From: Scenedesmus sp. ARA3
Lineage: Eukaryota; Chlorophyta; Chlorophyceae; Sphaeropleales; Scenedesmaceae
Assembly: GCA_004335835.1 (NCBI GenBank)
Contig: RWJK01001208.1
Coordinates: forward strand, 230,629-294,628
Length of the DNA stretch: 64,000 nt
Direction: 5' to 3'
Part shown: positions 23,282-42,130 of the stretch, in pieces
Layout of the letters: every line of letters begins with the position of its first letter
Numbering within the stretch: position 1 is the first letter of the stretch
Notes under the pieces: model-generated
What the model saw: only the letters and a program-made list of their open reading frames with translations
What the model was told of the DNA's origin: nothing
Database searches by the model: none
Program-made: the position numbers and the translations under genes

Positions 23282-26200
23282 TCAGAAGGCTGCATCTGCT
23301 GCTGACTGCCCATCCAGCACTGCAGCGGCACCAGAGCCCCACTGCTTCATGCAGGCCGCCACAGCCTGCGCACCATTTGCTGCTGCTGCTGCTGCTGCTG
23401 CAGGCACACCCTCAACACCACACAGCACTCCAGCACTGCACATCTGTCCATTTCCGGCAAGCCCTGCCTGCATGCACACCGCTGCAGGCCTGCCTGCAGC
23501 GGCACTGCCATTGCATCCAGCAGCAGCTGCACCTCCTACTGCTGCAGCAGCAGCAGCTGCTGCTGCAGACTGCATGCCAGGCACAATCACATGGCCAGTC
23601 AGTATGGTGGCTGATGACGAGGCAGAGCGCCGCCCCTGCAGGCCACCGCCGCTGCTGCCTGCTGCTGCTGCCAGCCCTGCAGGAACACAACACTCCTGAT
23701 CCCCGTCTCGTTCCTCTGCTGCTGCTGCTGCTGCCACTGGTAGTCCAGCTGCTGCTGCTTCTACTGTTGGTGCAGCAGCATGACAGGCAGTTGTGCTGAT
23801 GTCAGCGGCTGCTCCAGCGCCATGTTGAGCCCCTGCTACAGCCCTGCTGTCATCCTGCGGGGTTGTAGCAGCAGGGTTTGAGGGTTCAGCAGGCACTGCA
23901 GCCTGGTGCTGCACTGCTACTGCTGCAGCACTGCTGCTGCCCTGCAGCTGGTCTGGTGCTGCAGGTTGTGCAACAGGTGCAGCAGGAGGCACCTCTGCTG
24001 CTGCTGCCGCTGCCACTGGAGCTGCTGTTGCTGTTGCTTCAGTGTCTGCGGTCCCGCCGGCTGCTTTCCCTGAGGCAGCTTGCACTGTTGCTGCTGCTGT
24101 TGCTGCTGCCCCCGCCTCGTCTGCCCCTGGTGCTGCTTTGAGATCCGCCTGATGAACTGGCAGCTGCTCAGCAGCTGCGTGCTGCGCTAATGCCTGTGCA
24201 GGAGCAACTGCTGCCTGCTGCTGCAGGTGCTCCTGCTGCTGCTGTAGGTGCTGCTGCTGCTGCTCTACCTGGCGCTGCAGCTGCTGCTGCTGCTGCCGCA
24301 CAGTGTGGAACAGTGCCAGCAGAGCCACCTGCCGCAGCTCCAGCTGCAAGGTGTCCTGGCTAGCCCATGCCAGCACGTCACCAACATTAGCACAAGCATG
24401 CGGGCTGGCAGCAGCAGGTGCAGCTGCCCCTTCTCCAGCAACGACTGCTGCCAGTTTGCTGGGTTGCTGCTGCTGCTGCTGCATCCAAGGTTCTACTGCA
24501 TCCAGCACTGCAGCAGGCAAGCCGCCCCTAGATGCTGCTGCTACAGCTGCACCCACCACACCCTCCTCGCCTGCTGCTGCAACTGCAGCTGATGCCTTGT
24601 CACGTCCATCGCTCTGCTGCTGCTGCTGCGCTGCCTCCTCCCGCTGCAAGCCCTGCCCAGTGTCCTGCTGCTGTTGCTGCTGCTTTGCAGCCAGTGCCGC
24701 CAGCAGTGCTGCTGTAGCCTCACTCCTTTGCACATCACCATCTGGCGGCCCTGGTGCCCCCACACAGGCCAGCACAGCCCTGCTCAGGGCCATGTACTGC
24801 TCCTCCTGCTCCTTGCTCAGTATGGCAAGCGCACCATGCTGCTGCTGCTGCTGCTGCGCATCTGCCATGCTGACGTCACAATCACGATCAGCTGCTGCTG
24901 CTGCTGCTGCTGCTGACCCTTGCTGTGCAGCGTGCAGCAAGCCAGCTAGAGGATCTCCAGCAGTGGTGGCAGCAGCAAAAGGGGTGGCTGCGCCGTCCAT
25001 TGCTGGCTGGCTACAGAGCTGCTGATCTGCCTGCCCTGCTGTATCTGCTTCGGCTGCTGCTGCTACAGCCAGCAAGGCCTGCAGCTCTGCTGACGCATGC
25101 GGCGGCTGCTGCTGCTGCTGCTGCTGCTGCTGGCTGCGGCCGCTGCGCTGCTGCCGCCGCGGGAGCTGCTGCAGCTGCTGCTGGCCGTAGTACTGCTGCT
25201 GCAGCACATACTGCTGCTGCTGCTGCTGAGCCGCATATGCTTCACCTGCCTGCATGTGCTGCCAGGGACCTACTAAACCCCCACTACCAGCAGCAGCAGC
25301 AGCTCCACCTGCAGCAACCCAGCTACCGCAATATATGTGCCCGCTTGCGCTGCCATCAGCAAAACATGGTTCTGGTTTTACTGCTGCTGAACCGCCGTTC
25401 GCAAGAGATGCCTCTAGGGCTTTCATGTGATCCTGCCACGTCAGCGGAGGTGGGGCTGGGATCCACGGCAGCTGCGACATGCCGCCAGCTGTACTGCCAA
25501 ATGTACCGCCAAATGTACTGCCTGCCAGGTCATCACCGTGACTGTACTGCCCTGGGTAGGCTGGCGGCGTACTGCTGCGCTGCCACTGCAGCTGCTGCTG
25601 GCTGCCGTGCCGTGACAACAGCTGCTGCTGCTGCTGCAGCGGCGGCTGGCCGTCCGTGTGCTCCTGTGGTTTGCCTGCTTCCTCAGGCTGCTGCTGCTGC
25701 TGCTGGCCGGCATGTACTGCTTCTGCTTCTGCCGGATCTGCTGCTGCATCTTCGCCAGCCCGCTTCCGCTTCTGGCCAAGCACACCTGCGCCTTGCTCTG
25801 CTGCAGTCTGCTGCTGCTGCTGCTGCTGCAGTGCTGGCAGTGACTGTGGCAGGAGCTCCTTGGCACCTCCTGCGGATCCCTCCCCTGCTGCTGCTGCTGC
25901 TGCTGCTGCTGCCTCTTCAGCTGCTGCTACAGCTGCTGGTATATCTACACCACCTTGTACCGCAGCAGCAGCAGCAGCAGCAGCAGCTTCATGAGGCAGC
26001 TGCCGCACCAGGGCTGCTGCAGCTGCTGCTGGGTCCACATCACCCCCAGCCACACCTGCTGCTGCTGGTGCTGCTGCCGGCTCTGCTGCCGCCACTGCTG
26101 CTGCATACGCAGGGTCATACCCTGCTGCTGCTGCCGCCCAGCCGCCAGCACCAGCCAAGCTGCTGCTGCCACCCCACCCACTTGCTGCTGCCTCACTCTC

Positions 26201-28217
26201 TCCGCCCTCGCCTTCACTAGCAGTAGAAAACGCCCCAGACCCCGCTGCTGCTGCTGCTGCTGCTGCTGTGTTGCGGCGACAGCTGCGGGGCCGGGGTGCT
26301 GGCGCTGGCAGCAGGCCCGGTGCTGGCGGGGTGTGCTGCAGCTGCAGCTGTGTGTTGAAGGCGTGCAGGTCTGCCGTGTAGTCCTCAAGGGGGAAGTTGG
26401 TCTTGGCTGCACGCATGAGGGCAGAGTGTGAGAAGTGAGAGCCAGTAGTATTATGATTACAGACGTTGCCACCCACACGTCGGGCTGACTAAATACCTTA
26501 CCACGCTCAAATGTATAACCAGCGCTTGAGCCAACGCATGCAACCTGAAACCAGCCTCACCCAGCGCACCGTGCAGCTGCACCACCTTCCATTGTGATCA
26601 TGTTACTTTTGAACCAGATTGTGTGACAAGCACAAAATACAGTCCAGCCGGCCTCACCCAGCGCGCCGTGCAGCTGCACCACCTTCCTGTCGTATGCGCG
26701 CGCCGCATCACCGGGCGAGCCGTAGTAGCCCATGAAGATCTTGCGGTTGTTGAACCCCACCTGGAAATAACAACATAACAAAGTAACAAAGTAACACATG
26801 TCACATGACAATCAAGCAGCTAACAAGAGAGAGAAGGAGCCTTGTGTGCACTGCAGCTCCTGCTCAAGTGATGGAAGCGTCGCACGATTGATCTCATATA
26901 GCTTGTGCAAGGCGGGGCAGCGTGTGACTAGCCAGTAAGATTTCGTTCCCCCTGGTAAAATATAAATATAACATCATAACAAGATGCTTTGTGCAAGGCT
27001 GGGCAGCGTGGCTCTAGCCGCACCTGTGCGCGCCAGCGGCTGTTCTTGCGGTCCCAGAAGACGCCCCTGCAGCAAAAGAAAGGACAGACACCAGTTCAGC
27101 ACATCCAGTTCAGCACACTCCAACGCAAACATGAGAAGGCGAAGTCTTGACAGAGGCTGAGTTATGCCTGCATCTGGACTCGATAGGTGCTGCAGGGCGC
27201 ATCTGACATGTCTGTTACGTCCACCTGTTACATTTTACTAGGTGCTTGGTAAAACCTTGCCACAGTGCATGCGTGTATCACCGTACTGGCATGCAGTAAA
27301 GCAGCGGCATGCTATCACACACCTGAAGCTACTCTTGCCGTTCGGGCCGTTGCTGCTGCTGCTGCCGGCCACCTGCTTCTTAACTGCGCCACGCTTGCCG
27401 CCAGCCTTGCTGCTGCTGCCGGGTACAGCAACTGCTGGTGCAGCAGCAGCAGCTGCAGCATCCAGGAATGCACTGGCATCCTGCTCTTTCTGGAGACTCC
27501 CCATACTAGCTGCTGCTGCTGCTGCTGCTGCTGCATCCGCACCGTGAATTTGCAGCTCAGCATCTGCGGTTTCAGCTGTGGCAGCAGAAAGCAGGGGTTC
27601 AGTGGATGCAGCAGGTCCTGCACCTGCGCCTTCATCCTGCTGCTGCTGCTGCTGCTGTTCAGGCAGGGTGGCACCGGGCAGCTCCATCTGCATGGCATCA
27701 TTGCCAGCTGCACACTGCTGCAGCACCTCTTGCTGCTGCTGCTGCTGCTGTGCCAGATGCTGCTGCTGCTGCCCTGATTGCATGCTGGCGTGCTGCTGCA
27801 AGCTGTCACACACCTGGGCTTGCTGCTGCTGCTGCTGCTGCTGCAAGTGGCTGCCCATAAGGGCTGGAGGCTGCTGTGGTGATGTGCTAGCAAGGACCTG
27901 CGCTTGCTGCACAGCTAGCTGCTGCTGCTGCTGCTGGCCCTGCGCAAGTTGCTGCTGCACCACTTGCTGCAATTGCTGCTGTTCCTGCTGCTGCTGCTGC
28001 TGCTGTTCCTGCTGCTGCTGCTGCTGCTGCTTGCGCTGCATTTCCTGCACTAGTTGGTCAAACAGCTGAGAGGCTGGCAGCTGCTGCTGCTGCAGCGCGT
28101 TGATTCGCAGGCCTAAACCTGGCTGCACGGCACCACCACCAGCAGCAGCAGCAGGGCCGCCACCTGCAGCAGCACCCTGCGCTGCAGAAAGTGTGAGACC
28201 AGGCATGCTACCATGTC

Positions 28218-28254
<37 letters not shown>

Positions 28255-29174
28255 AAGACCGAGAGTATGTGCCAACATCAGTTGTGCTGGCACTGCTGCT
28301 GCCACGGGTGTTACTGCAGGTGTACTAGGGGGCTGTGCCACTTGCAGGAGAGTGACTGGCTGCTGCTGCTGCTGCTGCTGCTGTGGTGCTGCTGCCCCTG
28401 CTGGCATGGCCACTGCCGGCCGTTGCAGCGCCTGCTGCAGCGCCTGCTGCTGGCTTGCTGTTGGTGCAGCCAGCGACTGCTGGTGCAGCTGCAGCAGCTG
28501 CTGATATGCGGCTGCCGTGGCTGATGCCGGTGCAGCTGCTGCTGCTGCAGGTCCGGCTGGGCTTGGCGTCGCTGCAGGCTGCTGCTGCTGCTGCAGTTGG
28601 TGCAGCATTGGAAGCTGGTGGGCTGCCAAAGCTGGGGTGAGGCTTGCAGGGGTTTGGATCTGCAGCAGCTGCTGCAGTGCAGCCTGCTGTTGGGCTGACA
28701 CTGCTGCTGCTGCTGGTGACTGGCTAGGCAGTGCTGCAGCTCCTGCAAGTGGAGGCCTCACGCTGGCTGGCTGCAGCTGCTGCAGCGTTGCATCAACTTG
28801 CTGCTGCTGCTGCTGCTGCTGCTGCACATGGCTGTAAGGAGGAGACAAACGCGTAGGCGGTGCCAGGTTGCATGGCTGTAGCAGCTGCAGCAACTGCTGC
28901 TGCTGCTGCTGCTGCTGCTGGCCTGGTAGCCCAGGCCAAGCCACCCCTTGCAGGACTTGTGAGCCTAGAGGGTGTTGCTGCTGTAGCTGATAGTGCTGCT
29001 GCTGCTGCTGCTGCTGTTGGTAAGCCTGCACGCTGCTAGGCGCCGCCAGCGCAGCCAGCTGCTGCTGCTGCTGCTGCTGCAACTGCAGCTGCTGCGGTTG
29101 AAGGCCTGGCTGATACTGGTCTGAGTGCAGGTGCTGTGGCAGCTGCTGCCCTGCAGCAGCTGCTGCTGCTGCGC

Positions 29175-29211
<37 letters not shown>

Positions 29212-29349
29212 CTGTGCTGCATCATAGAGCTGTGACTGCAGCTGCTTGGTGCTGCTGTCATGTGGCTGCTGCTGCTGCTGCTTGAGCACTTGGTCCTGGC
29301 CCCCGGCACTGTCTGCAAAGCCTTGCAGGAACAAGCTGCGCTCTGCCAT
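23282..29349 (-). CDS. AP2-domain transcription factor, very Gln/Ala-rich
   Basis: Nuclear DNA-binding protein by family. Four exons keep frame: 27323-29349, 27024-27066, 26658-26760 and 23282-26406 (5298 nt, 1765 aa). ATG at 29349. The AP2 domain, about residues 670-740, is assembled from all four exons: KSSFR, GVFWDRKNSRWRAQ, VGFNNRKIFMGYYGSPGDAA, RAYDRKVVQLHGAL, then AKTNFPLEDY. The WRAQ, YDRKVVQLHG and TNFPLEDY blocks are diagnostic. Everything else is low complexity: an N-terminal 675-residue region dominated by Gln runs and a roughly 1040-residue C-terminal region of Ala/Gln/Pro/Ser, typical of activation domains. Only one AP2 repeat is seen, as in ERF-like or algal AP2 proteins. DNA target unknown. 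The intron before the last exon contains an exon-edge copy. Confidence 0.88.
26552..26590 (-). repeat. Donor-side copy of the AP2 exon 3 end
   Basis: Near-identical to 26650-26688 (one difference in the first 38 bases), reading KVVQLHGALG before the same GTGAGG donor, in the intron downstream of exon 3. Divergence is abrupt beyond the copied edge. Confidence 0.82.
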
Positions 29350-31211
29350 ACACCTGCGGTGGGTTTCAAGGGTGGCAAAGGGTGGAAGTGTGGTTGACCA
29401 TGAGTGGACCCAGCAGGTGGTATCAGCAACGTCTGTGTCTGGAAGGTCAAGTGAAGCACGCCCAAGGCGATGCTGCGCTGTGGCTGCTGCCAGTGGTGTA
29501 GCGGGAATGTAGGGGTGCAGCTGATCAGTGCCTTGCTTCTTGTGATCAGACGTTCTTGCAGTCTCATATAATGTTCAACAACATCACGGTTAGTATGAGA
29601 TCGGGAGGGATGCAAAAGGGGCGTGGCCTGGGGGGTAATTGTTGGCAGGGTGGGAGCTGCAGTGAGAGCGTATCTGCCATCTGCAAAGTTCAATCCCTTC
29701 TCATCCAGCAGGCACTGCGAACACCTTGATTCATTGGTTTTATAGTCAAACGAAAACAGCTGCTTAACGCGGGCGCCTCGCAACAACACGAGGTGGGAGA
29801 GCCGGTGACCGCGCACAGTGTGCACTCTGATCGTGCAGCAGTGTTCTATCAGGCTGATCGCGTCTCGAATCGGCCTCACCTGCTGTCAAATCACTAGCTC
29901 CGGCTGCACTGACAGGGAATCCGTCGAGTATGCAGCGCCCGCTGCACTTGGGCCTCGATACAATCCTCAACCAGTCTTAACAATCAAGCATCATAATGAA
30001 GTGGTATCAACTATCAGAGCTCTGCAGACCACCTAGCTTGGGCTGGCACCTCAGGTGCGAGGTGGACATAGGCCCTTGTCGACTCACATTAATCAATACT
30101 ATGTCATAGAGCAAGCGACCGTATCACCGCTTCAAGGTTCCGCTGTGAGTTCTAGGCATCGCCTTGTGAACCCCAGCTGGTGGACTCCGCAGGCTGTCTG
30201 CTAGGCCTCATTATGACAGTTGCAATGCAAAGACAACGAGCAAAAACTTGATTCGCCGGGAACAGAAGAACACCCTGTACATCTGGACATCGATCGAAAG
30301 CAGGCCCGCCAAAAAAACGTAACCCCCTTCTTGTCGCGGCAGGATTGTGATGCATTGCCAAACCTGTTGTAAGTTTTCAGTACTTTACGGGAAAAAACAT
30401 GACATACATGACGTCCAAAAGTGATGGGCTGTGCTGTGTGAAACCACGCTTGGTGATCACAACCAGGCAAAGCTGATACGAGTACAGAACAACCGCAACA
30501 ACTTATGAGGTGCGACTCCGGAAAAAGAGCCTTGCCAAGCATAGAAATGATCATCAGACTAGTGAGTGCTGGTATGACACACCAGCCAACTACTGTATGC
30601 TGCGACACCCAGCATTCAATGATTGAGCCAAATCGGACGGCTTCTACAACAAAGGGCGCGGCCCACTTCATCCTGCCTTGGCATGCTGCATGCCCCACCA
30701 ACATCAAAGCTGCACAGTCTGTCACACTATATATGCTGAGTGCTTGGGGCCGCCAGCCAGACTTGCACAATTGCTCGCCACAGCAGCAGCGCTGCACGGT
30801 GCTATGGCACAGCTCTCAGGATGCAGTGCTCATGCTTGCACTACCATGACAATGCTGGTGGTGCGGAGCACTTTGCCAACACATAGTGTGTATGACTGGA
30901 CGGTGCTTTGCACGAAGCAGTGTGTCAAAGAACTGCAGAAGCTGTGGCTCGCACTGCTGCTCAATAAGAATCATCAACTGCTGCTTAAGGTGCAGGTATA
31001 TTCTTAGGTTTGAAAGAAGCAGGTGAAGCACAAGCTGCAGGCACGGGGCAACTGCTGGACGCCTGCCACGCGACTGTGAACTGAACAGTCAACAGGTCAC
31101 TGCAACAAAGAGATACAGTGCATCGGCCATGCCAATTAACACCATGCGCTCATCTCCCGCATCTCCTCAAGAACTTTACAGTCAAATTCCCACCAGATCC
31201 CACCTTGAACT
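29350..31211. other. Intergenic region, 1.9 kb
   Basis: Contains the upstream region of the AP2 gene. No open frame here has the composition or splice context of a gene, and no RNA gene was recognised. Confidence 0.5.
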
Positions 31212-31512
31212 TCACCGGAAGCTGTCTGTGTACAGCCGCGTGTACAGCTCCCGCAGCTGCTCCGGGCTGCCCCCAATATACCAACATGTGGCCACTCTGA
31301 AGTGAATGTATGTGGCTCTCAGAGTCCCCCAGGCGGCTAGCCGCCGGCCACTTGTTACACTCACCCGATCTAACACCTGCACCACGCGACCCCGCGGCTG
31401 CTGCCAGGCGTGCAGCGCAGCTGCAGCTCCTGCAAGAGCTGCCAGCGGTGGATCCAACACGCTGCTGCTGCTGCTGCTGCCAGGGCCTGGATGCTGTCTT
31501 GATGGGCTGTCA

Positions 31513-31546
<34 letters not shown>

Positions 31547-32670
31547 AGCCGCTGTGTTGCTGCCAGGGCTGCGCCGAAGGTTTCCGCTGCTTCTGAAACT
31601 GCGCACCATGCCGCCGCTGCTGCTGCTGCTGCTGCTGCCGTGGCCCCGCCATGTGCATCCTCAGGCAGAGGTCTGTGTCCTCCATGATGGACAGCCGCGG
31701 GTCAAAGCCGCCCACAGCTCGGAAGTCGCGCGCACGGCAGAACAGCGTCTGGTCGCCTGGCGCCAGGAAGCAGCAGCAGCAGGCATGCCATGTCAGCCAT
31801 GCGCTGAGCAAGTCAAGGTGCACCTTTGTATGTGAAGCCTGTGACAGAGCAGCTGTGCGCACGGCAGAACAGCATCTGGTTGCCTGGCGGGAGGCAGGCC
31901 AAGGTTGGCAGCAGCGAGCCAGCTGAGTGTCACCAGCTGTACACTAGCATACGAACGGCTTCGTTGGGCACATGCTGCAATGATGTGTGTGGCAGATGAA
32001 CAGGTTGTGCTGTTGGTCCTGAGTGGGTGTTGACACTATTACGCAAGGCGGTGCTGTTGCCTGGTGTTGTTGCCGTTGTTGGGCATTGAAAGGCCAGCAC
32101 GATATATAAAATGATGTGTGGATGCACTGTGATTCTGCTCTCACCAAAAAGTGCACGCAGCCCGCGCAGGTAGGACAGCGGCCTGAACAGCAGCGGCGCG
32201 TAGTAGCTGCTGGCAAAGTTGTGCGCACTCAGCAGCCACAGCCGCCGCCCGGGCACTGCAGCAGCAGCAGCAGCAGCAGCAGCAAGTGCTGTTGCACATC
32301 AGAACCACGCGTGTGTTGGCTGGCACCTGGAGCAATGCTGCATGGGTGGTGTCACCTTTCACTGCTGCACTGTGCAGCCTGCACACAAGCGCAGCTGTCC
32401 CGCATGCCCTGCAGCTTGCTGGGCAACCGAAACCTGCAGTGCTCCTGCAATGCACCGTGGCACACGCGACTGTGCGGCTCCTGCAGCTGCAAACTAGTGA
32501 TCAGCAGCTGTGGTGCATGGGGCTGTGCGGCTCCGTCAGCTATAACCTGGTGTCCAATGTATAGTATTGCTGCTGCTGCAGCAGTTGCAGTGCTCACCCT
32601 CTATGGACGGCACAAACCCAGCAAGCACCTTCTGAGGGTCAGCCAGCTCTCGCCGCATCACCGCTACCTA

Positions 32671-32705
<35 letters not shown>

Positions 32706-34466
32706 GCGGCGCGAGCCGTGACGGTGACATTTGGCTGTTCCTGCAGCACTAGATTCACCAGCAAGCGGAAGCGTGCATCAAGCACCGTGCGGCAGCAGCG
32801 CCCTACCCTCGACCTCTTGATGTAGTGGTCTGGCACAACCCAGACAAACATAACTTTGATCATCAACACATCAACAAATACAAACTGACATGGTACAAAT
32901 CTGCAATGTGCACAAAGACTTGTTGGGCTTACCAAGTCTTTTGGCGGCTGCGTGTCAGCGTGCAGGAAGCAAAGCATGTCTGCTGCTGCTGCCTCAGCAC
33001 CCGCGTTCATCTGCACCGCCCTGCCCCGCCCTGAGCGCAGCACGCGCGTCGCCAGGCCGCTGCGGCGCGCCAGCTGCACCGTGCTGCAGCAAGATCAGCA
33101 GCACACAACAAACACACAGCAAGCATTGCACTGTTTTTTTTATATAGGCCATGAGCATGCTGTTAGGTAGTTTGACTGGAAGGTGCTGCTGCTGGCGGGT
33201 CAGCAGGCAGGCCCAGCATGGTGAGGCTGATGTCTTATAATAAACTTATGGTGAGGCTTATGTCTTATGGTGAGGCTTATGTCTTGTGGTGAGGCATATG
33301 TTTTAGCGGGTGCTCCCTGACATTGCTGCGGGCCCCAAGCATCAAAGGCAAGTGCATGCAGCTGCCCATCCAAAGCAGGCAGGGTTGCTGTGCCGTGCTG
33401 CACTGCTGCTCACTTGTCGCTGCTGCCGCCGCCAACCACTATGACCTCAGCCGGCTGCTCATCCACAGCTGTTAAATATAGCAGAAGATGTCATAACACC
33501 CTGTCCACTGGGGCGTCCACTGCTGCTGTGCTGCTGCTTACTTGTCGCTGCTGCCGCCATCCACCACGATGATCTCAGCCGGCTGCGGCTGCAGCTGCCG
33601 CAGCTGCTGCAGCGTGGCCACAATGCCTCCTGCTTCGTTCAAGACCTGCAGCAGCAGCAGCAGCAGCAGCAGCAAGCCCAGCGCGCTTAGCCAATCGCTG
33701 CAGGCGGCAGGCAGGCAGGCAGGCAGGCACCCCCAAGCCAAATGCACCGCCCCAACACAAGAAGCAGCCAGCATAGAGCGCAGGACACAAGCCACCTCCA
33801 TCCGCAAGCGGGCCGCGTGCATGCAGCACAGCAATCACATCGGACATGTAAACAGCACACGCACTCACGGGTATGATGATGGCTGCCGTGTGCTGTGACG
33901 TGTCGATTGGCGGCAGCTGCGTCAGCCAGCGCTGCGGCTGCAGCAGCCCCAGCAGCACAAACGCGCCGCCTGCTGAGGCCTGAGGCAAGGCAGGACAGAG
34001 CAGTGCAGAATGACAGAAATGAATGACAGAAATAAAGTGCAGTGCAGTGCAGCACAGCGCAGTGCAGTGCAGTGCAGGCAAAGTAGTGCAGCAGACACCA
34101 CCCCAGCACGAGAACCTGAAGGGAGCGGCTGGCGCTTCGCGCTCAGCTGTGTGCAGTGATTTGAACGCCGGTGCATTGCAGATTGTGCAGCAGCTGCTTG
34201 GGTTCTCGTGCAGTAACATAGCCGCTGGCAGACCGAGAGCTGTGCAGCAGGGCTGAGTATGACATGATGCCGGGGTGCTGTCTGTCTGCTTTGATGCTGT
34301 TGGTGTGTTGCTGATCAGAGCTGCAGTGAGGCCTCACCAGTAGGCGCCACCAGCTGCTGCTGCTGCTGCTGCTGCTGCTGCTATGCTGCTGACCGTCATC
34401 CCCAGGCTGCACCCTGCATGCATTGGCAAAGAGTTCGCAGTTCCATTTGAATCCATGTGTCTGCAT
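31212..34466 (-). CDS. Family-2 glycosyltransferase (bacterial-type, TIGR04283-like)
   Basis: Exons: 33869-33979, 33542-33645, 32933-33083, 32598-32667, 32145-32255 and 31212-31756, all phase-consistent. A first exon at 34338-34466 (MQTHGFKWNCELF) is the least certain; total 406 aa. GT-A fold landmarks in order: IIIPVLNEAGGI, EIIVVDGGSSD (nucleotide binding), GRAVQMNAGAEAA, LCFLHADT (metal-binding Asp), ALFGDQTLFCRARDF, VGGFDP and IMEDTDLCLRM (catalytic ED). The C-terminus SGRRLAAWGTLRATY then GGSPEQLRELY matches the group often called rSAM/selenodomain-associated transferase 2, common in bacteria, including cyanobacteria. Substrate unknown. Gln-rich inserts lie in the last exon. A TGTAA, the usual chlorophyte polyadenylation signal, occurs 32 nt past the stop (31176-31180). 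Confidence 0.82.
31855..31888 (-). repeat. Acceptor-side copy of the GT2 last-exon start
   Basis: Repeats 31731-31765 (GGCGACCAGACGCTGTTCTG region) with a few changes, in the intron upstream of the real exon start at 31756. Confidence 0.75.
33218..33302. repeat. 18-bp tandem repeat, about four units
   Basis: Degenerate units of ATGGTGAGGCTTATGTCTT in a GT2 intron. Each unit contains a GTGAGG-like donor motif on the plus strand, but the gene is on the minus strand, so relevance to splicing is unlikely. Confidence 0.7.
33415..33473 (-). repeat. Complete-edge copy of GT2 exon 3 (donor side)
   Basis: Reads AVDEQPAEVIVVGGGSSDK before a GTGAGC donor, and is preceded by TTTAACAG, a plausible acceptor. 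The real exon reads QPQPAEIIVVDGGSSDK. The copy replaces the first Asp of the GT2 DGGSSD motif with Gly, so its inclusion should inactivate the enzyme. Confidence 0.8.
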
Positions 34467-35501
34467 AAATGGGGCAGCATCAACCAGCCATCACATAAAT
34501 GTGCTTGTAACATTGCGAAGAACCTGTGACAGGGCATGCATGCACTGCGCACAGTGCTAACACCTACTGCTCCCTCACAGTTGATAAGCAACAGTTAGTA
34601 TCAAACAGCTGGATATTCAGATAAGCAGAGTGAACCAGCAGGTAAGCTCGTCTGTTGAAGACAGCAACACAGCAATGCTACTTGTCCCATACTTCAAATG
34701 CTGTTGACACATGCTGCCGTGGTGACCAGGCCCAGTCGGCACCACAAAACATTACATGTTACTCTGCAAGCTACTTCTGCTGCTGCCGGTCTCTTGCTGC
34801 TGGTGTAGTGCACACGTGTGTAGTGCTGCACAGCTGCTCGCAAGCTGCTAGAGCTTGATCAAAAGGAAAATTAATGATCAATTCAAGTCAATACCCGCAC
34901 CGTTTTCTGCCGCTGCTTCCTCCCCCAGCGCCACTGTCGCCTGTGCTGCCATTGTCACCACCAGCAGCAGCTGCTGCTGCTGCTGCTGCTGCTGCAACTA
35001 GTGATCCATGCTGTAGCTTGCGCGCTCGAGGGTGTGTAAGCTTCAGCTGATGCTGTGACTTGCAGTGCTGCTGCTGCTGTAATGTGTTGGGCCTACTGAA
35101 GTGACAGAAAAGCGAGACACAGCGTGTCCTGCCAGCAGCAGTACCTGACAGGAGTGCAGCAGCTGGCCGTTGATCGTTGACAATGCCACTCAGCATGCTG
35201 TGCGGTGCAGGTACTCTGATGACAATGGGACTTTTGAGCGCAAGTTGTGCGGACACGGATCATACACACCGGGCACAGGACCTAGGCAGACTGTGACTAC
35301 TGTCACGACATACGTAACACGCCATTATCGTATCACTATTCAGCATCATTCACTAACGTTGGTTTGATTAAGGATTGCTTTACACATCTTGCTGGTCTGT
35401 ATTGATTGAAGATAGGATCTCGACTGCTGGTGCCTGCTGATCACGCTTCACAGAGCTCGTAACAGCAATTTTTACGACTCCTTTGTATACGTTGCATCAC
35501 A
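34467..35501. promoter_or_regulatory. Divergent intergenic region (GT2 / GALE promoters)
   Basis: About 1 kb between the divergently transcribed glycosyltransferase (minus) and UDP-glucose 4-epimerase (plus) genes. It must carry both promoters, though no specific element was recognised. An ORF ending at 34888 with an Ala run looks like a repeat shadow. Confidence 0.45.

Positions 35502-42130
<6,629 letters not shown>

Noticed and set aside
29350..31211. Several 60-200 codon open frames in the intergenic region
   Set aside because: No recognisable motif, no splice continuity, and composition unlike the neighbouring genes.
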